A stretch of DNA of 64,000 nt from Rutidosis leptorrhynchoides (GCF_046630445.1 NC_092337.1:357360001-357424000), one strand, 5' to 3'. Shown: positions 1 to 11,733, counted from the stretch's first letter. Notes: generated from the sequence alone by a model not told the origin. Translations and numbers: made by a program.

Positions 1-366
1 TTAAGTTTCGACGTTTTTCTTTCTTATTTTTATTTTTTGACCTTTTATTTTTCGACATTTTTCGACGCGCTCTTTTTCTTTCTTATTTCTCGACGCTCTA
101 GTTTTTAGGACATAGAATTTTCTATTTCTTCTCTAAAATTTCAAAACGACAAATTATTTAAGCGGTTAATTTGATAGACATCCAAAATTTTCTGGTTCGT
201 AGTAATAGTTAGATTTGTTAGTGGCTAGTTGTGGGCTTCCGATTTAAAGGGTCCTGGCTACCTGCTGCATCTATTGGCTATTTGAAATGTGGGCAAAATC
301 AGAAAAGTCTATTAATTTGATAACTTATATAATTTTTATCTTTATAACTAATAGGATATTCAGTGA
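1..366 (+). other. Untranslated leader of the Athila-like element
   Basis: This AT-rich stretch starts with T-rich runs containing repeated TCGACG-type words and has no coding frame. It precedes the gag frame and is read as the 5' untranslated leader, downstream of a 5' LTR outside the window. No primer-binding site is visible. Confidence 0.5.
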
Positions 367-1716
367 ATGCACCGAGCATAACGTTCACCACCTTTCATAC
401 GTTCACCACCTGTAACTCGATCAAGACATCTAGCCAATATTGTCGTTGATTTTTCTTTAGAATCGTCATCTAGTCGACCAAGTACTCCAATTCAAATTTT
501 CGATAATCCATTTTTTGAACCCGACTTCACTACCGAGAACCCGGAGGATATTCAAGGACAATTACAAGCTGAACCACTAATCATTCCTCCTGAACCACAA
601 ACCGTTAAAACAGAATCCTCTAGTGATTCATATTCAACAATTTCAATTATGGAAGTAACGGAACCTCTAAGTATGGAAGATCGAATGAGAGCCACACGTA
701 CGGGCCAAGGTCACGCCATTATTAAGCCAGACATTAATGTGCCAGATTATGAAATCAAAGGACAAATCCTACACATGGTAACTAATCAATGCCAATATAG
801 TGGTACGCCAAAAGAAGATCCAAATGAACATCTTCGAACCTTTAATAGGATTTGTACTCTATTCAAAATCAGAGAAGTTGAGGATGAACAGATCTATCTC
901 ATCTTATTTCCCTGGACTTTAAAGGGAGAAGCCAAAGATTGGTTAGAATCGTTACCTGAAGGGACGATTGATACATGGGACGTTTTAGTTGAAAAATTTC
1001 TTAAACAATTCTTTCCGGCATCTAAAGCCGTGAGACTTCAAGGAGAAATTGTTACGTTCGCGCAAAAGCCAAGTGAAACATTATATGAGGCATGGACAAG
1101 ATTTGGAAAGTTATTGAGAGGATGTCCGCAACATGGTTTAGACACTCATCAAATAGTACAAATATTCTACCAAGGATGCGACATTGCTACACGAAAAGAC
1201 ATCGACATAACAGCTGATGGTTCCATTATGAAGAAAACCGCAACCGAAGCTCACAAAATCATTGATAACACAGCCTCCCACTCGCATGAGTGGCACCAGG
1301 AAAAAGATATCTTTCGTTCATCTAAAGCGGCTAGAGCCGATTCTAGCCATGACTTTGATTCCGTTTCCGCAAAAATAGATGCTTTCGAGAGACGAATGGA
1401 AAAGATGAATAAAAATATTCACGCAATACGAATCAGTTGTGAGCAATGCGGTGGACCACACTTAACGATAGATTGCCACATTGAGCAAACGATGGAACAA
1501 CGTGAGAATGTTTTCTACATGAACCAAAGGCCGGGAAATAATTATCAAAATAATTATCAACTGCCAAGGCCAAACTTCAATCAAAATCAAAACATTCTTT
1601 ACAATCCAAATGGACCCAACAATAACTCGTATAACCAACAAGGTCCGAATAACCAACCAACTCAAAACAACACTTTCAATCAACAAAGACCTAGCTTGTA
1701 TAAACCACCACAATAA
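367..1716 (+). pseudogene. gag: Athila-like gag (capsid) frame with in-frame stops
   Basis: The longest open stretch starts at the ATG at 649 (355 residues), but the same frame is open back to 382. Four codons earlier there is an ATG at 367, separated by a TAA at 379-381, so the original start was probably 367. The core (roughly 700-1300) resembles plant retrotransposon Gag: an acidic and hydrophobic segment followed by a Trp- and Phe-rich region around 905-1010. Near 1438 a partial cysteine motif (CEQCGGPHLTIDC) looks like a diverged zinc knuckle. The C-terminus is very rich in Asn, Gln and Pro. The frame ends at TAA 1714-1716 and continues open beyond it in the same frame, so gag and protease were one polyprotein or are joined by readthrough. 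Confidence 0.7.
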
Positions 1717-3075
1717 ATCGAAGAGAAAAAGCCAAATCTAGAAGAAATGATGGCAAAGCTAATGGAATCTCAAACACAATTTATTTCATCTCAAACTCAA
1801 ACAAATGAGAGGTTTGATCAGTCATTAAGAACTCAACAAGCTTCCATTTTGAATCTAGAAAAACACGTAGGAACTCTTGCTAGCATGATGAGTGAGAGGG
1901 AACAAGGAAAGCTACCGAGTAATACTGAAGTAAATCCTCGGAATGAAAATGTTAACATGGTGTCAACAAATTCTGAAAAACCAGCATCAGAAGATGGGAA
2001 GGTTTTAGATGTGAGTAACAATGAAGAAGTTACAACACCACCACCACTCGAGTATGTAAAGCCAGTGGTGGCACCATACAGACCACCCATCCCGTTTCCA
2101 AGAAAAGGAGTTGAGTATGAGCAAGTAATAGGTAATAAAGTTTGTGATACCTCTGGAAAGAAGAAAAAGAATAAGAAAGTGCAAGAAACAAAAATCGTAA
2201 AGATAAACTCGGTGAAGACAGTTCCACCAAAACCTCCACCCAGGTTGGGTGATCCGGGTGAATTTATTGTTCCTTGTCTACTTAGTGATTGTGTCATGTA
2301 TGATGCACTAGCAGATTTAGATGCGAGTGTGAGTGTTATGCCTCTTTCATTATATAAGAGATTAGGAGTATGTGAGTTAAGTCCAACAGAGATGAGTGTT
2401 CGACTTTTTGATCAAACCATTAAGCACCCAGTTGGAATTGCTGACAACCTACCAGTTCAAGTAGGTAATTTAACATTTTTGGTTGAATTTATTGTCATTG
2501 ACATAGAAGAGGACCCAAACATTCCTCTAATTTTAGGTCGACCATTCTTAGCATCCACCAGGGCGTTATTTAATGTACGAGAGGGTAGAATGACACTTAG
2601 TAATAATGAAAAATCGATCACCTTTGTGATTCGAAAGGCCAAATCTCCACCAACCAAAACCGTTGAACCAACAAAAACAATTGGTAAGAACCATATTGTT
2701 TTACCAACTCCAACGGTAGTGCTTAACAGTAATAAAATGCCTAAGTGTGGAGAAAATGAAGTAACACCTAATGATGACCTGATAACAAAGAACCCCGTTG
2801 TTGATACGAAATTAAATGACTCCGTTATTAATAGTTCAATGAAGAAACTTATTAAACGGATTCGTGATGCTAGAATTAAGGGGAACTTTAATTTATGTAA
2901 CCGGTTAGTATCTAATCTATCGCCTAAAGAAAAGGTGAAACTAGTTGAATTTGTGGATATTACACAGGAATCCAACCAATGGCTTAAAGCAAAAGTCACA
3001 GATATGCAAGTTGATTATGGTCCAAAAGAAATTGACGATGAAGTTTACCACAATTTCGACACCACAACTACCTAA
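1717..3075 (+). pseudogene. pro: Athila-like protease region, same frame as gag
   Basis: This is the direct in-frame continuation of gag after the TAA at 1714-1716; the first Met is at 1747 (442 residues). The first third is a Gln-, Lys- and Pro-rich spacer with a possible coiled coil. From about 2220 to 2600 it resembles a retroviral-type aspartic protease: a conserved entry into the active-site loop, then the flap region, then a hydrophobic block ending in ILGRPFLAS near 2530. The active-site loop reads DLDAS; the codon at 2320-2322 is GAT where Gly is expected in DLGAS-type sites. That change should impair catalysis. The C-terminal third has no recognisable domain and pol is absent. Confidence 0.7.
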
Positions 3076-5412
3076 GTGTGGGGAGATTCAGATGTTCTAA
3101 AAAGAAAATGCTGTCTAGAGTTAGTTGTTCTGTTCTCGTGTAGTTCCCAGAATGGAATCCGATTGGTCTTATTCACTAGCAGACACTAAAGAACTAGTTT
3201 TCTTCCCCCATTCTGAATTTTTGTTTTGTAGGTTTTGTATGAAATTAATTTGCATTTTTTTAAATTTAATTTTTGTGTGAATTTAAAAACAAAAAAAATT
3301 ACTTTATTTCATTAAGTTTAAAAAATGATTTCTAAAATTCATCGTAAGTTGAAGACTAGGTCATGGAATCGAAATTGCTTTACCCAAGGACGGGGCAAAA
3401 AATTTTGTTATCATTATTTTTAATATTATTGATCTAAAGTATACCAAAAAAAAATTAAAAAACCCAAAAATCTTTGCTTTTAAAACAATCACTTTAAAGA
3501 CAAATTTTAAATTTTGTCGAGGGACGGACTAGGTAAACATACCGAAACTACCTAAATTAAAAGAAAACAAAATTTTAAAAAAATTATTCATTTAAATTGT
3601 TTTAATAAATAAAGGTTTTATAAAAAAAATATAAATATTTTTATATATATGTTTGTGGTTTATCTTATATACAAAACAGGGTAAAACAGCGCACTTTCAA
3701 AGACTGATATTAAGTTCAGCAAAAGCTACTAATTTTGACGACAAGACGCAAAATATCAAATGTGATATAAAATAATATGTTGCAAACTCGGTATTTTTAA
3801 TCACTTTTCTACACTAATCACCCTCATGAATTTATAATTATAGTCTGATTTCATGCAAATGAGGGCATTGCATGATCTCAAGTGTGGGGAAGGGTTATAA
3901 ATTCTCTCGGGTTTACACTTAGTTAAATTGCTAAATTTTGTGAAAATTTGAAAAATTTTCAACTAAATGAATTCAAAATCATGTTTATACATATTTATGA
4001 ACGATAAAACTAGGTGTTAATGCCGAAATTATTGTTACCTCGGAAAGAACATAAATGGAGAAACAACCCAAAACGCTTGAATTCATTTAAAATGGAATAG
4101 AAGAGAATAAAAAGGCAAAGAAAATAATAAATAAAAGCTAAGTGTGAGAAGAATTTACCAATTTTTTTAAAACACATATCACATATTTGGTACAGATTAT
4201 TGCAGGTACTTTTGCTTTGGACTAAACTAATCAGTTTTACCCGATTTACTGTAATACATTTGAAAGAAAAGATGGATCTACACGATGAATCAATTTCATC
4301 ATTAAAATGTAGTAAAGTCTTCAGAAAAAGACACGCGCTTCTTGATTTAGGTCAGGAAGTTGTCGTCCAGACCAGCTGTAGGTTGACGAAAAATCTAGAA
4401 AAGTCATCTCTAAAATCAGCAGGAAATTCACGGACCTCAACATCAAACAGGGTCGCCAAGTGGTCAGATTTATCCTAACCATGAGAAGGATTTATCTCGT
4501 AAAATGGGGAGGGCGCCGTGCAAATTAGCTTGATAAGACTAATGAATCACACCCCCAGAAAGGATAATCTTCTTAAAGATTAAAAATTAGCTTTTAAGAC
4601 TGATATTACTCAATCCTTGAGATTGACCTTAAAGATTGAGAATTCAAACTCATGGAATTCGATGATATCTAAACTCGAGCTTGAACGAGAAAATATTTTG
4701 ATCAAAATTACAAACCGATTTGTTTTCTGAAAACCCATTTTTAATGCGTTCATTACCATTGAACGTAAAAACCCAGGAATTCACCTGGAATTCATTAGGT
4801 CACCTGAACCAAATCAGGTGTCAACCGTAAGAATGGTGGTTGCATAGCATGGTCGAAGACAGGACCTTGTGCCAGACCAAAAAAACTATAGGGTGAGCTT
4901 TACTATTGCTCCTACAAAGGATAGTAATTGCATCCGACACGTTATAGACCATAATCAAAAGCATGTCACGGGACATTGCCTTAACAGTTGCTTGTTCAAC
5001 GCTTTCCTTTATAACCGGACGGTAGTTTACCGAAAGGTAATATATGGAGCAAGTATACTGGACGTGTTGCTTTCCTAATACAAGGTTAGCAAGTGGGTGA
5101 CACAAAACCGCAAATTTTGAGCTAAAATTTTAAAATTTGAAACCCACACAAACCCACAAAAACATTTTACAAACACCGGTGAAGGGTTATTTCAAAAGAT
5201 CAAATGTTTTCATAAAGATCCAATTTCCTTAAAGGATCTAAATTTTTAATAGTCATGTGGGACTGTAAACCACATCGTTACTACCATTGTTCATACTGCC
5301 GTATAGAAATCACTGATGTACAAAGTGTGAAGAATAAAGAAGTGATTCTAGTATGTTTTTATTTCAAGACTATATTGCTTGAGGACAAGCAACGCGCAAG
5401 TGTGGGAATATT
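3076..5412 (+). other. Non-coding 3' region of the Athila-like element with repeated purine motifs
   Basis: About 2.3 kb where pol would be expected. It has only short chance ORFs and long A/T runs. The purine word AAGTGTGGGG occurs at 3074-3083 and 3880-3889, with weaker copies at 4140-4151 and 5398-5408, the last immediately before the LTR. The internal copies resemble the polypurine tract. I see no RT, integrase or host gene fragment here. Confidence 0.55.
5398..5412 (+). promoter_or_regulatory. Candidate polypurine tract of the Athila-like element
   Basis: AAGTGTGGGAATATT lies directly upstream of the proposed LTR start TGATAATG and matches the internal AAGTGTGGGG motifs. It would prime plus-strand DNA synthesis. 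The exact LTR boundary could instead be the TG at 5401. Confidence 0.45.
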
Positions 5413-5881
5413 TGATAATGCTAAAAATGAACATATATTTCATAGCATTATCCCTCAAGAAAGACAAGCTTTTAGTTGCAATTGTTCTATTTACAAGTGA
5501 TATTCGTTTAAATAATAAAAGGTGAAGACAAAAGACAGATTCGACGAATTGAAGACGCAAACGACCAAAAAGCTCAAAAGTACAAAGTACAATCAAAGTG
5601 GTTCAAATTATTGATGAGAAACGTCTCAAAATTACAAGAGTACAAGACGCGAAACGCAAAATTCAAGATATTAAATTGTACGCAAGGACGATCGAAAATC
5701 CAGAACCGGGACCAAAGTCAACTCTCAACGCTCGACGCAACGGACTAAAAATTACAAGTCAACTATGCACATGAATATAATATAATATATAATTAATTCT
5801 TAAAATTATATATAATATAATATTATATATTAAAATCGTCGGCAAACAAGAAAATAAAATTATGTGAGCTGGATCAGAGGG

Positions 5882-5958
5882 CCATGCGATCGCATGGCCT
5901 GGAAGCACAATTTCCATGCGATCGCATGGGGCCAAAAGTCAGGCCAAGTGCTATAAAT
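5882..5958 (+). promoter_or_regulatory. Twin 16-bp palindromes upstream of a TATA box in the Athila LTR
   Basis: Two perfect copies of CCATGCGATCGCATGG lie at 5882-5897 and 5914-5929, separated by exactly 16 bp. After 22 bp comes TATAAAT at 5952-5958. Downstream is a CT-rich stretch (about 5988-6011) that could hold the transcription start. The same spacing occurs in the solo LTR at 16997-17074. I infer a core promoter with a paired upstream binding site. Confidence 0.7.
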
Positions 5959-6011
5959 TGCAAAGTTTTCAGCCGAGTTTGGTACTCCTTTTTCTATCCT
6001 CTCTATCTCTA

Positions 6012-6013
<2 letters not shown>

Positions 6014-6088
<75 letters not shown>
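6014..6088. repeat. (AT)n microsatellite
   Basis: About 37 AT units, followed to 6119 by imperfect TTTTAA units. It lies in the LTR just downstream of the presumed promoter. Confidence 0.95.
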
Positions 6089-6093
<5 letters not shown>

Positions 6094-7310
6094 TTAATTT
6101 TAATTTTAATTTTAATTTAATAATAATAAGGGTATGTTAGCGAATGTTGTAAGTGTGTAAGTCGAAATTCTGTCCGTGTAACGCTACGCTATTACTAATC
6201 ATTGTAAGTTATGTTCAACCTTTTTAAATTAATGTCTCGTAGCTAAGTTATTATTATGCTTATTTAAATTGAAGTAATCGTGATGTTGAGCTAAATATTA
6301 AAATTGGGTAATTGGGCTTTGTACCATAATTGGGGTTTGGACAAAAGAACGACACTTGTGGAAATTAGACTATGGGCTATTAATGGGCTTTATATTTGTT
6401 TAATTGAATGATAGTTCGTTAATTTAATATAAAGATTTACAATTGGACGTACCTATAAATAACCACATACACTCGATCGGACACGATGGGCGGGATATTT
6501 ATAAGTACTAATAATCGTTTATTTAACCGGACACAGGAATGGATTAATAGTCTATGGACTTATTAAAACAGGGGTGAATTATATACAAGGAAAATTGGTG
6601 TAATTATAGTTTAAGTCCCCAATTAGTTGGAATATTTGACTTCGAGATATAAGGATAATTTGACGAGGACACTCGCACTTTATATTTATGACTGATGGAC
6701 TGTTATGGACAAAAACCAGACGGACATATTGAATAATCCAGGACAAAGGACAATTAACCCATGGGAATAAACTAAAATCAACACGTCAAACATCATGATT
6801 ACGGAAGTTTAAATAAGCATAATTCTTTTATTTCATATTTAATTGCACTTTTAATTATCGCATTTTTTAATTATCGCAATTTTATTTTATCGCACTTTTA
6901 TTTATCACAATTTCATTATCGTTATTTACTTTACGCTTTAAATTAAGTTATATTTATATTTAATATTTTACATTAGGTTTTAACTGCAACTAAAGTTTTG
7001 AAATCGACAAACCGGTCATTAAACGGTAAAAACCCCCTTTTATAATAATAATACTACTTTTATATATATATATTTACAAATATAGTTTTTAAAAATATAG
7101 CATTAAACTTGGCTAGCTCCCTGTGGAACGAACCGGACTTACTAAAAACTACACTACTGTACGATTAGGTACACTGCCTATAAGTGTTGTAGCAAGGTTT
7201 AGGTATATCCACTCTATAAATAAATAAATAACTTGTGTAAAATTGTATCGTATTTAATAGTATTTTGTAGCAAAAATACTACTATTTTGTACCCCTTCGC
7301 TTTAACATCA

Positions 7311-7654
7311 AACGCCAATTGACGGTTTCTTTTATACCGCACCATTGTTCATCGGTACAAAATTACGTACAGACAATTCTGGAACATAATTATCTTTAAA
7401 ATTCAGCACGTCAGTGTGTTCAAACGGTAAATTTTCTTTCAAGAATTCTAAAAGTCCGTTAAACCATGGTCGCGAACATCAATTTCTTCGAACGAAACTT
7501 TCGAAACACGCGTATAATCGTAAACTTTATTTTCATTACGAAATTTACTACCATAATACACGTCAAATGAGACTAATCGGTGGAATGGTTAACATTTTTA
7601 AGTTGAGAAATTTAGTAAGATTTGAGTTGAGGAGTTTAATAATAGTGTATAAAT
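7311..7654. other. Unassigned AT-rich sequence
   Basis: This lies between the Athila LTR and the CACTA-like repeats. I recognise no domain, RNA gene or element terminus. An open frame of 80 codons at 7414-7656 has no recognisable features. Confidence 0.4.
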
Positions 7655-8007
7655 AGGGAAAATACTCAGATCAATATGTCGTCCTAGAAGACAATTCCGG
7701 ACGACATGTCGTCCGGAAAGAAAAAGGCGCAAAAAATAATAAATTGAGTATTATTTTCCGGACGACATGGTATCGTCCGGGAAGAAAAAGGCTGGAAAAT
7801 TTTCCACTTCTTGGAGCCATTTTATTCTGAAAAATAAAAATAAATTAGTTATTCTTTTCCGGACGACATGATATCGTCCTTGAAAAGTCAGTCAACAATA
7901 CTGAAAAAGTGGGACAGAAAAGCAAATTTTTTTGTTGCGTAGTGGCTTTTTCCGAACGACAAATGTCGTCCCGAAAAGTGTCGTCCCGAAAGGTTGATTT
8001 TCTAGTG
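7655..8007 (-). mobile_element. CACTA-like DNA transposon terminal region
   Basis: Read on the minus strand, the block begins CACTAGAAAATCAACC at 8007 and runs into repeated CGGGACGAC / CCGGACGAC words, an arrangement typical of CACTA (EnSpm) ends with subterminal repeats. A perfect 24-bp palindrome built from this word is at 7695-7718, with imperfect relatives near 7755-7782, 7857-7882 and 7948-7990. No transposase and no opposite terminus are visible, so this is a truncated or non-autonomous piece. Confidence 0.55.
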
Positions 8008-8484
8008 GTGGAACGCAGCTCTTATATTATACCACACACACTCAAAAAGAGAATAATCCTATAACCATTCATTTGTTCGGGCTAAAATCACATCAAAATT
8101 TTGTCAAGTTAGTGAGTATGAAAAGCCAAGAATCCAACTTCACTCTTTTTTAAACTGAAATAATACAGTGATATTAGATATTATAAGCATATTATAAATT
8201 TTTAAAATTTCTATATCTCATATAGTTACACCACCTTTTGATTGCTAAGGTTTAAATTTTGTAACATTTTTCATTCATTATTATAAAGATATGTATTTGT
8301 ATGTTTGTACATGTATATGTAATGTATAAAGATTATGTTTGTATTCACTTGATGATGTAGGTTTTGCTCAAGGAACAGATTGATTGTTAAAATGGTAGTA
8401 ACAAGTGTAATTATAAAGAACCAATTTCGGTTAATTCGATTATTTGGAAAGCTCCTCCTGTAGACCCTATTTATGACTTAAAGG
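8008..8484. other. Flank of the copia insertion; possible ancient coding remnant
   Basis: AT-rich sequence without an element signature. Its last 94 bp (8391-8484) are open in one frame, and this frame continues correctly on the far side of the copia insertion (11878-11966) once the element and one TSD copy are ignored, giving 61 codons. No family is recognised. Confidence 0.35.
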
Positions 8485-8691
8485 TGTTAACGTATCATTA
8501 GGAGATCAAGGTCGTGACCGTCAACTCAGAGAACAAGTCAGATAACGTCAGCTTGAAGGACAAGTTTAACTTAATATAGAATAGATATTCTTTACATATT
8601 TGTAATTGTGTAAATCTTTAATTCTTGCATTTGTACCTATAAATATTGATCAATAGAAAACCCAAAAGGGTGTGAAGATTTATTTCTTACA
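8485..8691 (+). repeat. Copia 5' LTR
   Basis: 207 bp, TG...CA, with TATAAATAT at 8638-8646. Relative to the 3' LTR it has an extra few bases near 8662-8672. Confidence 0.92.
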
Positions 8692-8703
8692 TGGTATCAG
8701 AGC
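8692..8703 (+). promoter_or_regulatory. Copia primer-binding site
   Basis: TGGTATCAGAGC directly abuts the 5' LTR and matches the 3' end of plant initiator tRNA-Met. Confidence 0.9.
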
Positions 8704-9214
8704 TTCAAACAAAACCACAATTGATTCAAACAATAATCACTGAACTGTATCAAGATATTTAATTAATCTCATAATTAATTCAATAAAAAATATCTTGGAA
8801 GTGGTAAAGTAATCTTGCGCATGTAACTGAGAATCGGTGGGATTCAAATAAGAATGAGATGGTACTTTATGGAATTAAAATAAGCAATTATATCACTTAT
8901 TTTGTTGAAAATTGATGTAGATCAAAGAACATGCGAGGAGACAGATCAATTGATTATTTAATTTTGTTGAGACTGGAAGCATACGTCGGCTATCAAAAGG
9001 ATGTCGGTGATAGAAATATAAATAATATTTGATGATGGCTCAAAAGACAACCATCAAACAAAGACTCCGTAATAATTTGGAGTAGTTGACAAAAAAGTTT
9101 AATCGGAGACAAGAATGAAAATTAGAAGAAAAGAAACAGTAGAGGTGATTTAGGGTTAGGGATCAATTAGGCTGATCACACAGATCACGATGAATTAAAT
9201 CCAACACATGTAAT
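8704..9214 (+). other. Copia internal region without gag or protease
   Basis: About 510 bp of AT-rich sequence between the primer site and the integrase remnant. No gag, zinc knuckle or protease can be read in any frame, so the 5' half of the coding region has been replaced or lost. Confidence 0.6.
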
Positions 9215-11733
9215 GAGCGTTTTTCATTATTACTAAAAGACAATGGTACACATCACCGCATCTCCTGTCCTTACACACCTCGACAGAATGGTCGGGCTGA
9301 ACGCAAGCATCGAGACATTATTGAAACTGGTCTTGCCATCATGTTCAATGCACATGCTCCTGCAACTCTTTGGACTGATGATTTCAATTCAACTACGTAT
9401 ATCATCAATCGGCTGCCTTCTCCAGTTTTATCTTCTAGATCACCATTTGAGATCCTCTATGCCAGTAAACCAAATTATGAAAATTTTCGCACGACTGGGT
9501 GTTGTGTATATCCTTACTTACGAGATTACTCGCCACATAAACTGGCACCTCGAAGTGTTGCTTGTGCTTGTATCGGGTATATCACTCAATACAAAGGCTA
9601 TCGTTGTCTGGACATCTCTACGGGCCGTATTTATGTTACTCGACATGCTCAGTTTGATGAGACAAATTTTCCATTTTCTAAAAAGACATCATCCGTAGAT
9701 CTTGCTTCTCTTGTTTTTTCAAACTATGATGATGTTATCTTACTTTCTCCTGCTGCAACTACATCAATATCAAAAACTTCGTGTCATGATCGTGATATAC
9801 AATCAAGCTCTAATCATGCACGTGACCTTCCGTCACAACCTGATCATGCCCATGATATAAAGTCACAGTCCACGGTCTCTTATACTGATCACATTACAGG
9901 TCATCAGTCATCACCATGTACTCTCTATGATCACACGTCCTTGCAGCCAACAGTTTCTATACCTACTGAGCAAATTTCTAATATACAAGCACCTACCATG
10001 CCTACACGTGTTGCTGATTTGACCACTTCAGGTCATCCCATGGTGACCCGTTCCAAGGCAGGTATTTTTAAGCCCAAATACCGAGTTGATCTCTCATACA
10101 CGCTTACATCATGCGCTTCTTACCACCAAGGAACCCAGGGGATTCAAATCAGCTGTCAAAGATCCAACTTGGTTCGAAGCTACGCGTGAAGAGATGGCTG
10201 CCCTTGGTCATAATCAAACTTGGGATCTTGTTCCGCGTCCCAAGAATGCTAATGTAGTTGGTTCCAAATGGGTATTTTGAACTAAATATAATGCAAATGG
10301 TTCGGTTGATCGGCTAAAATCACGGCTCGTTGTGCAAGGATTTACACAAATAACTGGTATTGACTACTCAGCTACTTTTAGTCGTGTGGTCAAATCATCT
10401 ACGGTTCGTATAGTGTTATCTCTTGCCACTCTTAACAAGTGGTCACTTCACCAACTCGATGTGAAGAATGCTTTTTTGAATGGGATTCTTACTGAGAATG
10501 TCTTTATGGAGCAGCTACCAGGTTTTATTAACTCACGCTTTCCTTTCCATGTCTGCAAATTGAAGAAAACGTTATATGGGTTGAAACAAGCACCGCGTGC
10601 TTGGTTTCAACGTCTTAGCAGCTTCTTGATTCATCTAGGTTTTTCCAACAGTAGAGCTGATCCATCCCGATTTATATTCAAGCAAGGATCATGTATTCTT
10701 TATCTTCTTGTTTATGTTGATGATCTTATTTTAACAGGAAATGATAATTCCTTTGTTTAAAAATTCATCTCACGTTTACATTCGGAGTTTGCGATTAAAG
10801 ATCTTGGTGCTCTTAGTTACTTTCTCGAACTTGAAGTCACTTATACATCTTCTAGTCTTTTTCTAAGTCAGACAAAATATGCTCATGATGTTCTCACACG
10901 TGCTAAGTTGCTTGATTCAAAACCCGCGGCTACTCCCATGGCCACTGCTGAAGTTTTTTTCTTCGAAGGGTACTCCTTTTTCGGATCATACACTTTATCG
11001 CTCTCTTGTTGGGGCCTTACAATACCTAACAATAACGCGCCCTGATATTTCATATGACGTAAATCAAGTTAGCCAGTTTCTTCAAGCTTCCACATTTGAT
11101 CATTTCCAAGCAATCAAACGCATACTTTGGTATGTTAAAGATACTATTGCGTATGGTTTATCATTTCATCATTCTCCAACACCTTCAATTCTCGGTTATT
11201 CTGATGCAGATTGGGCTCGTTGTCTTGAAACACGACGCTCCACTTATGGCTACTCAATATTTCTTGGAGGAAATCTTATCTCTTGGAGTGCGAAGAAACA
11301 AACGACTGTTGCTCAATCAAATTATGAATCAGAATATCGGGCTCTTGCTAATACAGCTGCTGAAGTTGTATGGGTTACTCACCTTCTTCGTGAATTGTAT
11401 GTGCTCCCTCCTGATCGGCCTACTATTTTGTGTGACAACAAGAGTGCTCTCCTCTTAAGTCAAAATCCTGTCTCCAACAAACAATCGAAGCATATTGACA
11501 TTGATTGTCACTTTATACGTGAGCTCGTTTCTTCAGGACGTCTTTATACCAAGTTTGTTCCTACTACATTACAACTTGCTGATATATTTACCAAAAGTCT
11601 GCCTCGTCCGTTGTTTGAGTCTTTCCGTGCCAAGCTTCAAGTTGGACCTCCACCTCTTCGCTTGAGGGGGGGTGTTAACGTATCATTAGGAGATCAAGGT
11701 CGTGACCGTCAACTTAGAGAACAAGTCGGATAA
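9215..11733 (+). pseudogene. pol: Copia pol remnant: integrase C-terminal half, RT, RNase H
   Basis: The first frame (about 9215-10189) carries the end of the integrase core, including the segment around PYTPRQNGRAERKH with the third catalytic Glu, and the integrase C-terminal region. The frame shifts near 10100. RT follows, with TGA at 10278-10280, the LDVKNAFLNG and LYGLKQAPRAW blocks, the catalytic YVDD near 10712-10723, and TAA at 10758-10760. Another shift near 10955 leads to RNase H, with the first catalytic Asp in SDADWA, then the Glu of NYESEYRAL and the CDNKSA segment, ending in ADIFTKSLPRPLF. As is usual in copia, the frame runs into the 3' LTR. The first two catalytic Asp residues of integrase are missing. 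Confidence 0.92.
11662..11672 (+). promoter_or_regulatory. Copia polypurine tract
   Basis: TTGAGGGGGGG immediately before the TG of the 3' LTR. Confidence 0.85.

Larger units (their letters stand above)
1..7310 (+). mobile_element. Athila-like Ty3/gypsy element, 5'-truncated by the window, lacking pol
   Basis: A gag-like frame and a retropepsin-like domain are followed by about 2.3 kb without coding potential and then a 1.9 kb LTR-like block. The 5' LTR and primer site lie outside the window. No reverse transcriptase, RNase H or integrase is present, so this is a non-autonomous derivative. The AAGTGTGGGG-type purine motifs in the 3' region and the protease and gag style point to Athila rather than to the chromoviruses elsewhere in the window. 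The gag-pro frame carries stops and an altered active site, so the copy is probably dead. Family assignment rests on pattern recognition only. Confidence 0.75.
5413..7310 (+). repeat. 3' LTR of the Athila-like element
   Basis: The block starts TGAT and ends ATCA, a short inverted terminus typical of an LTR. It follows a purine tract, contains a TATA box with a downstream CT-rich stretch, and is non-coding. The matching 5' LTR is outside the window, so ends and TSD cannot be verified. Length would be about 1.9 kb. Confidence 0.55.

Noticed and set aside
4200..4478. 92-codon ORF in the Athila 3' region
   Set aside because: No motif, no conserved neighbour; lies where pol is missing and is consistent with chance.
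9243..9698. 151-codon ORF overlapping the copia integrase
   Set aside because: Wrong frame; the integrase motifs are in the frame containing 9239 and 9341.
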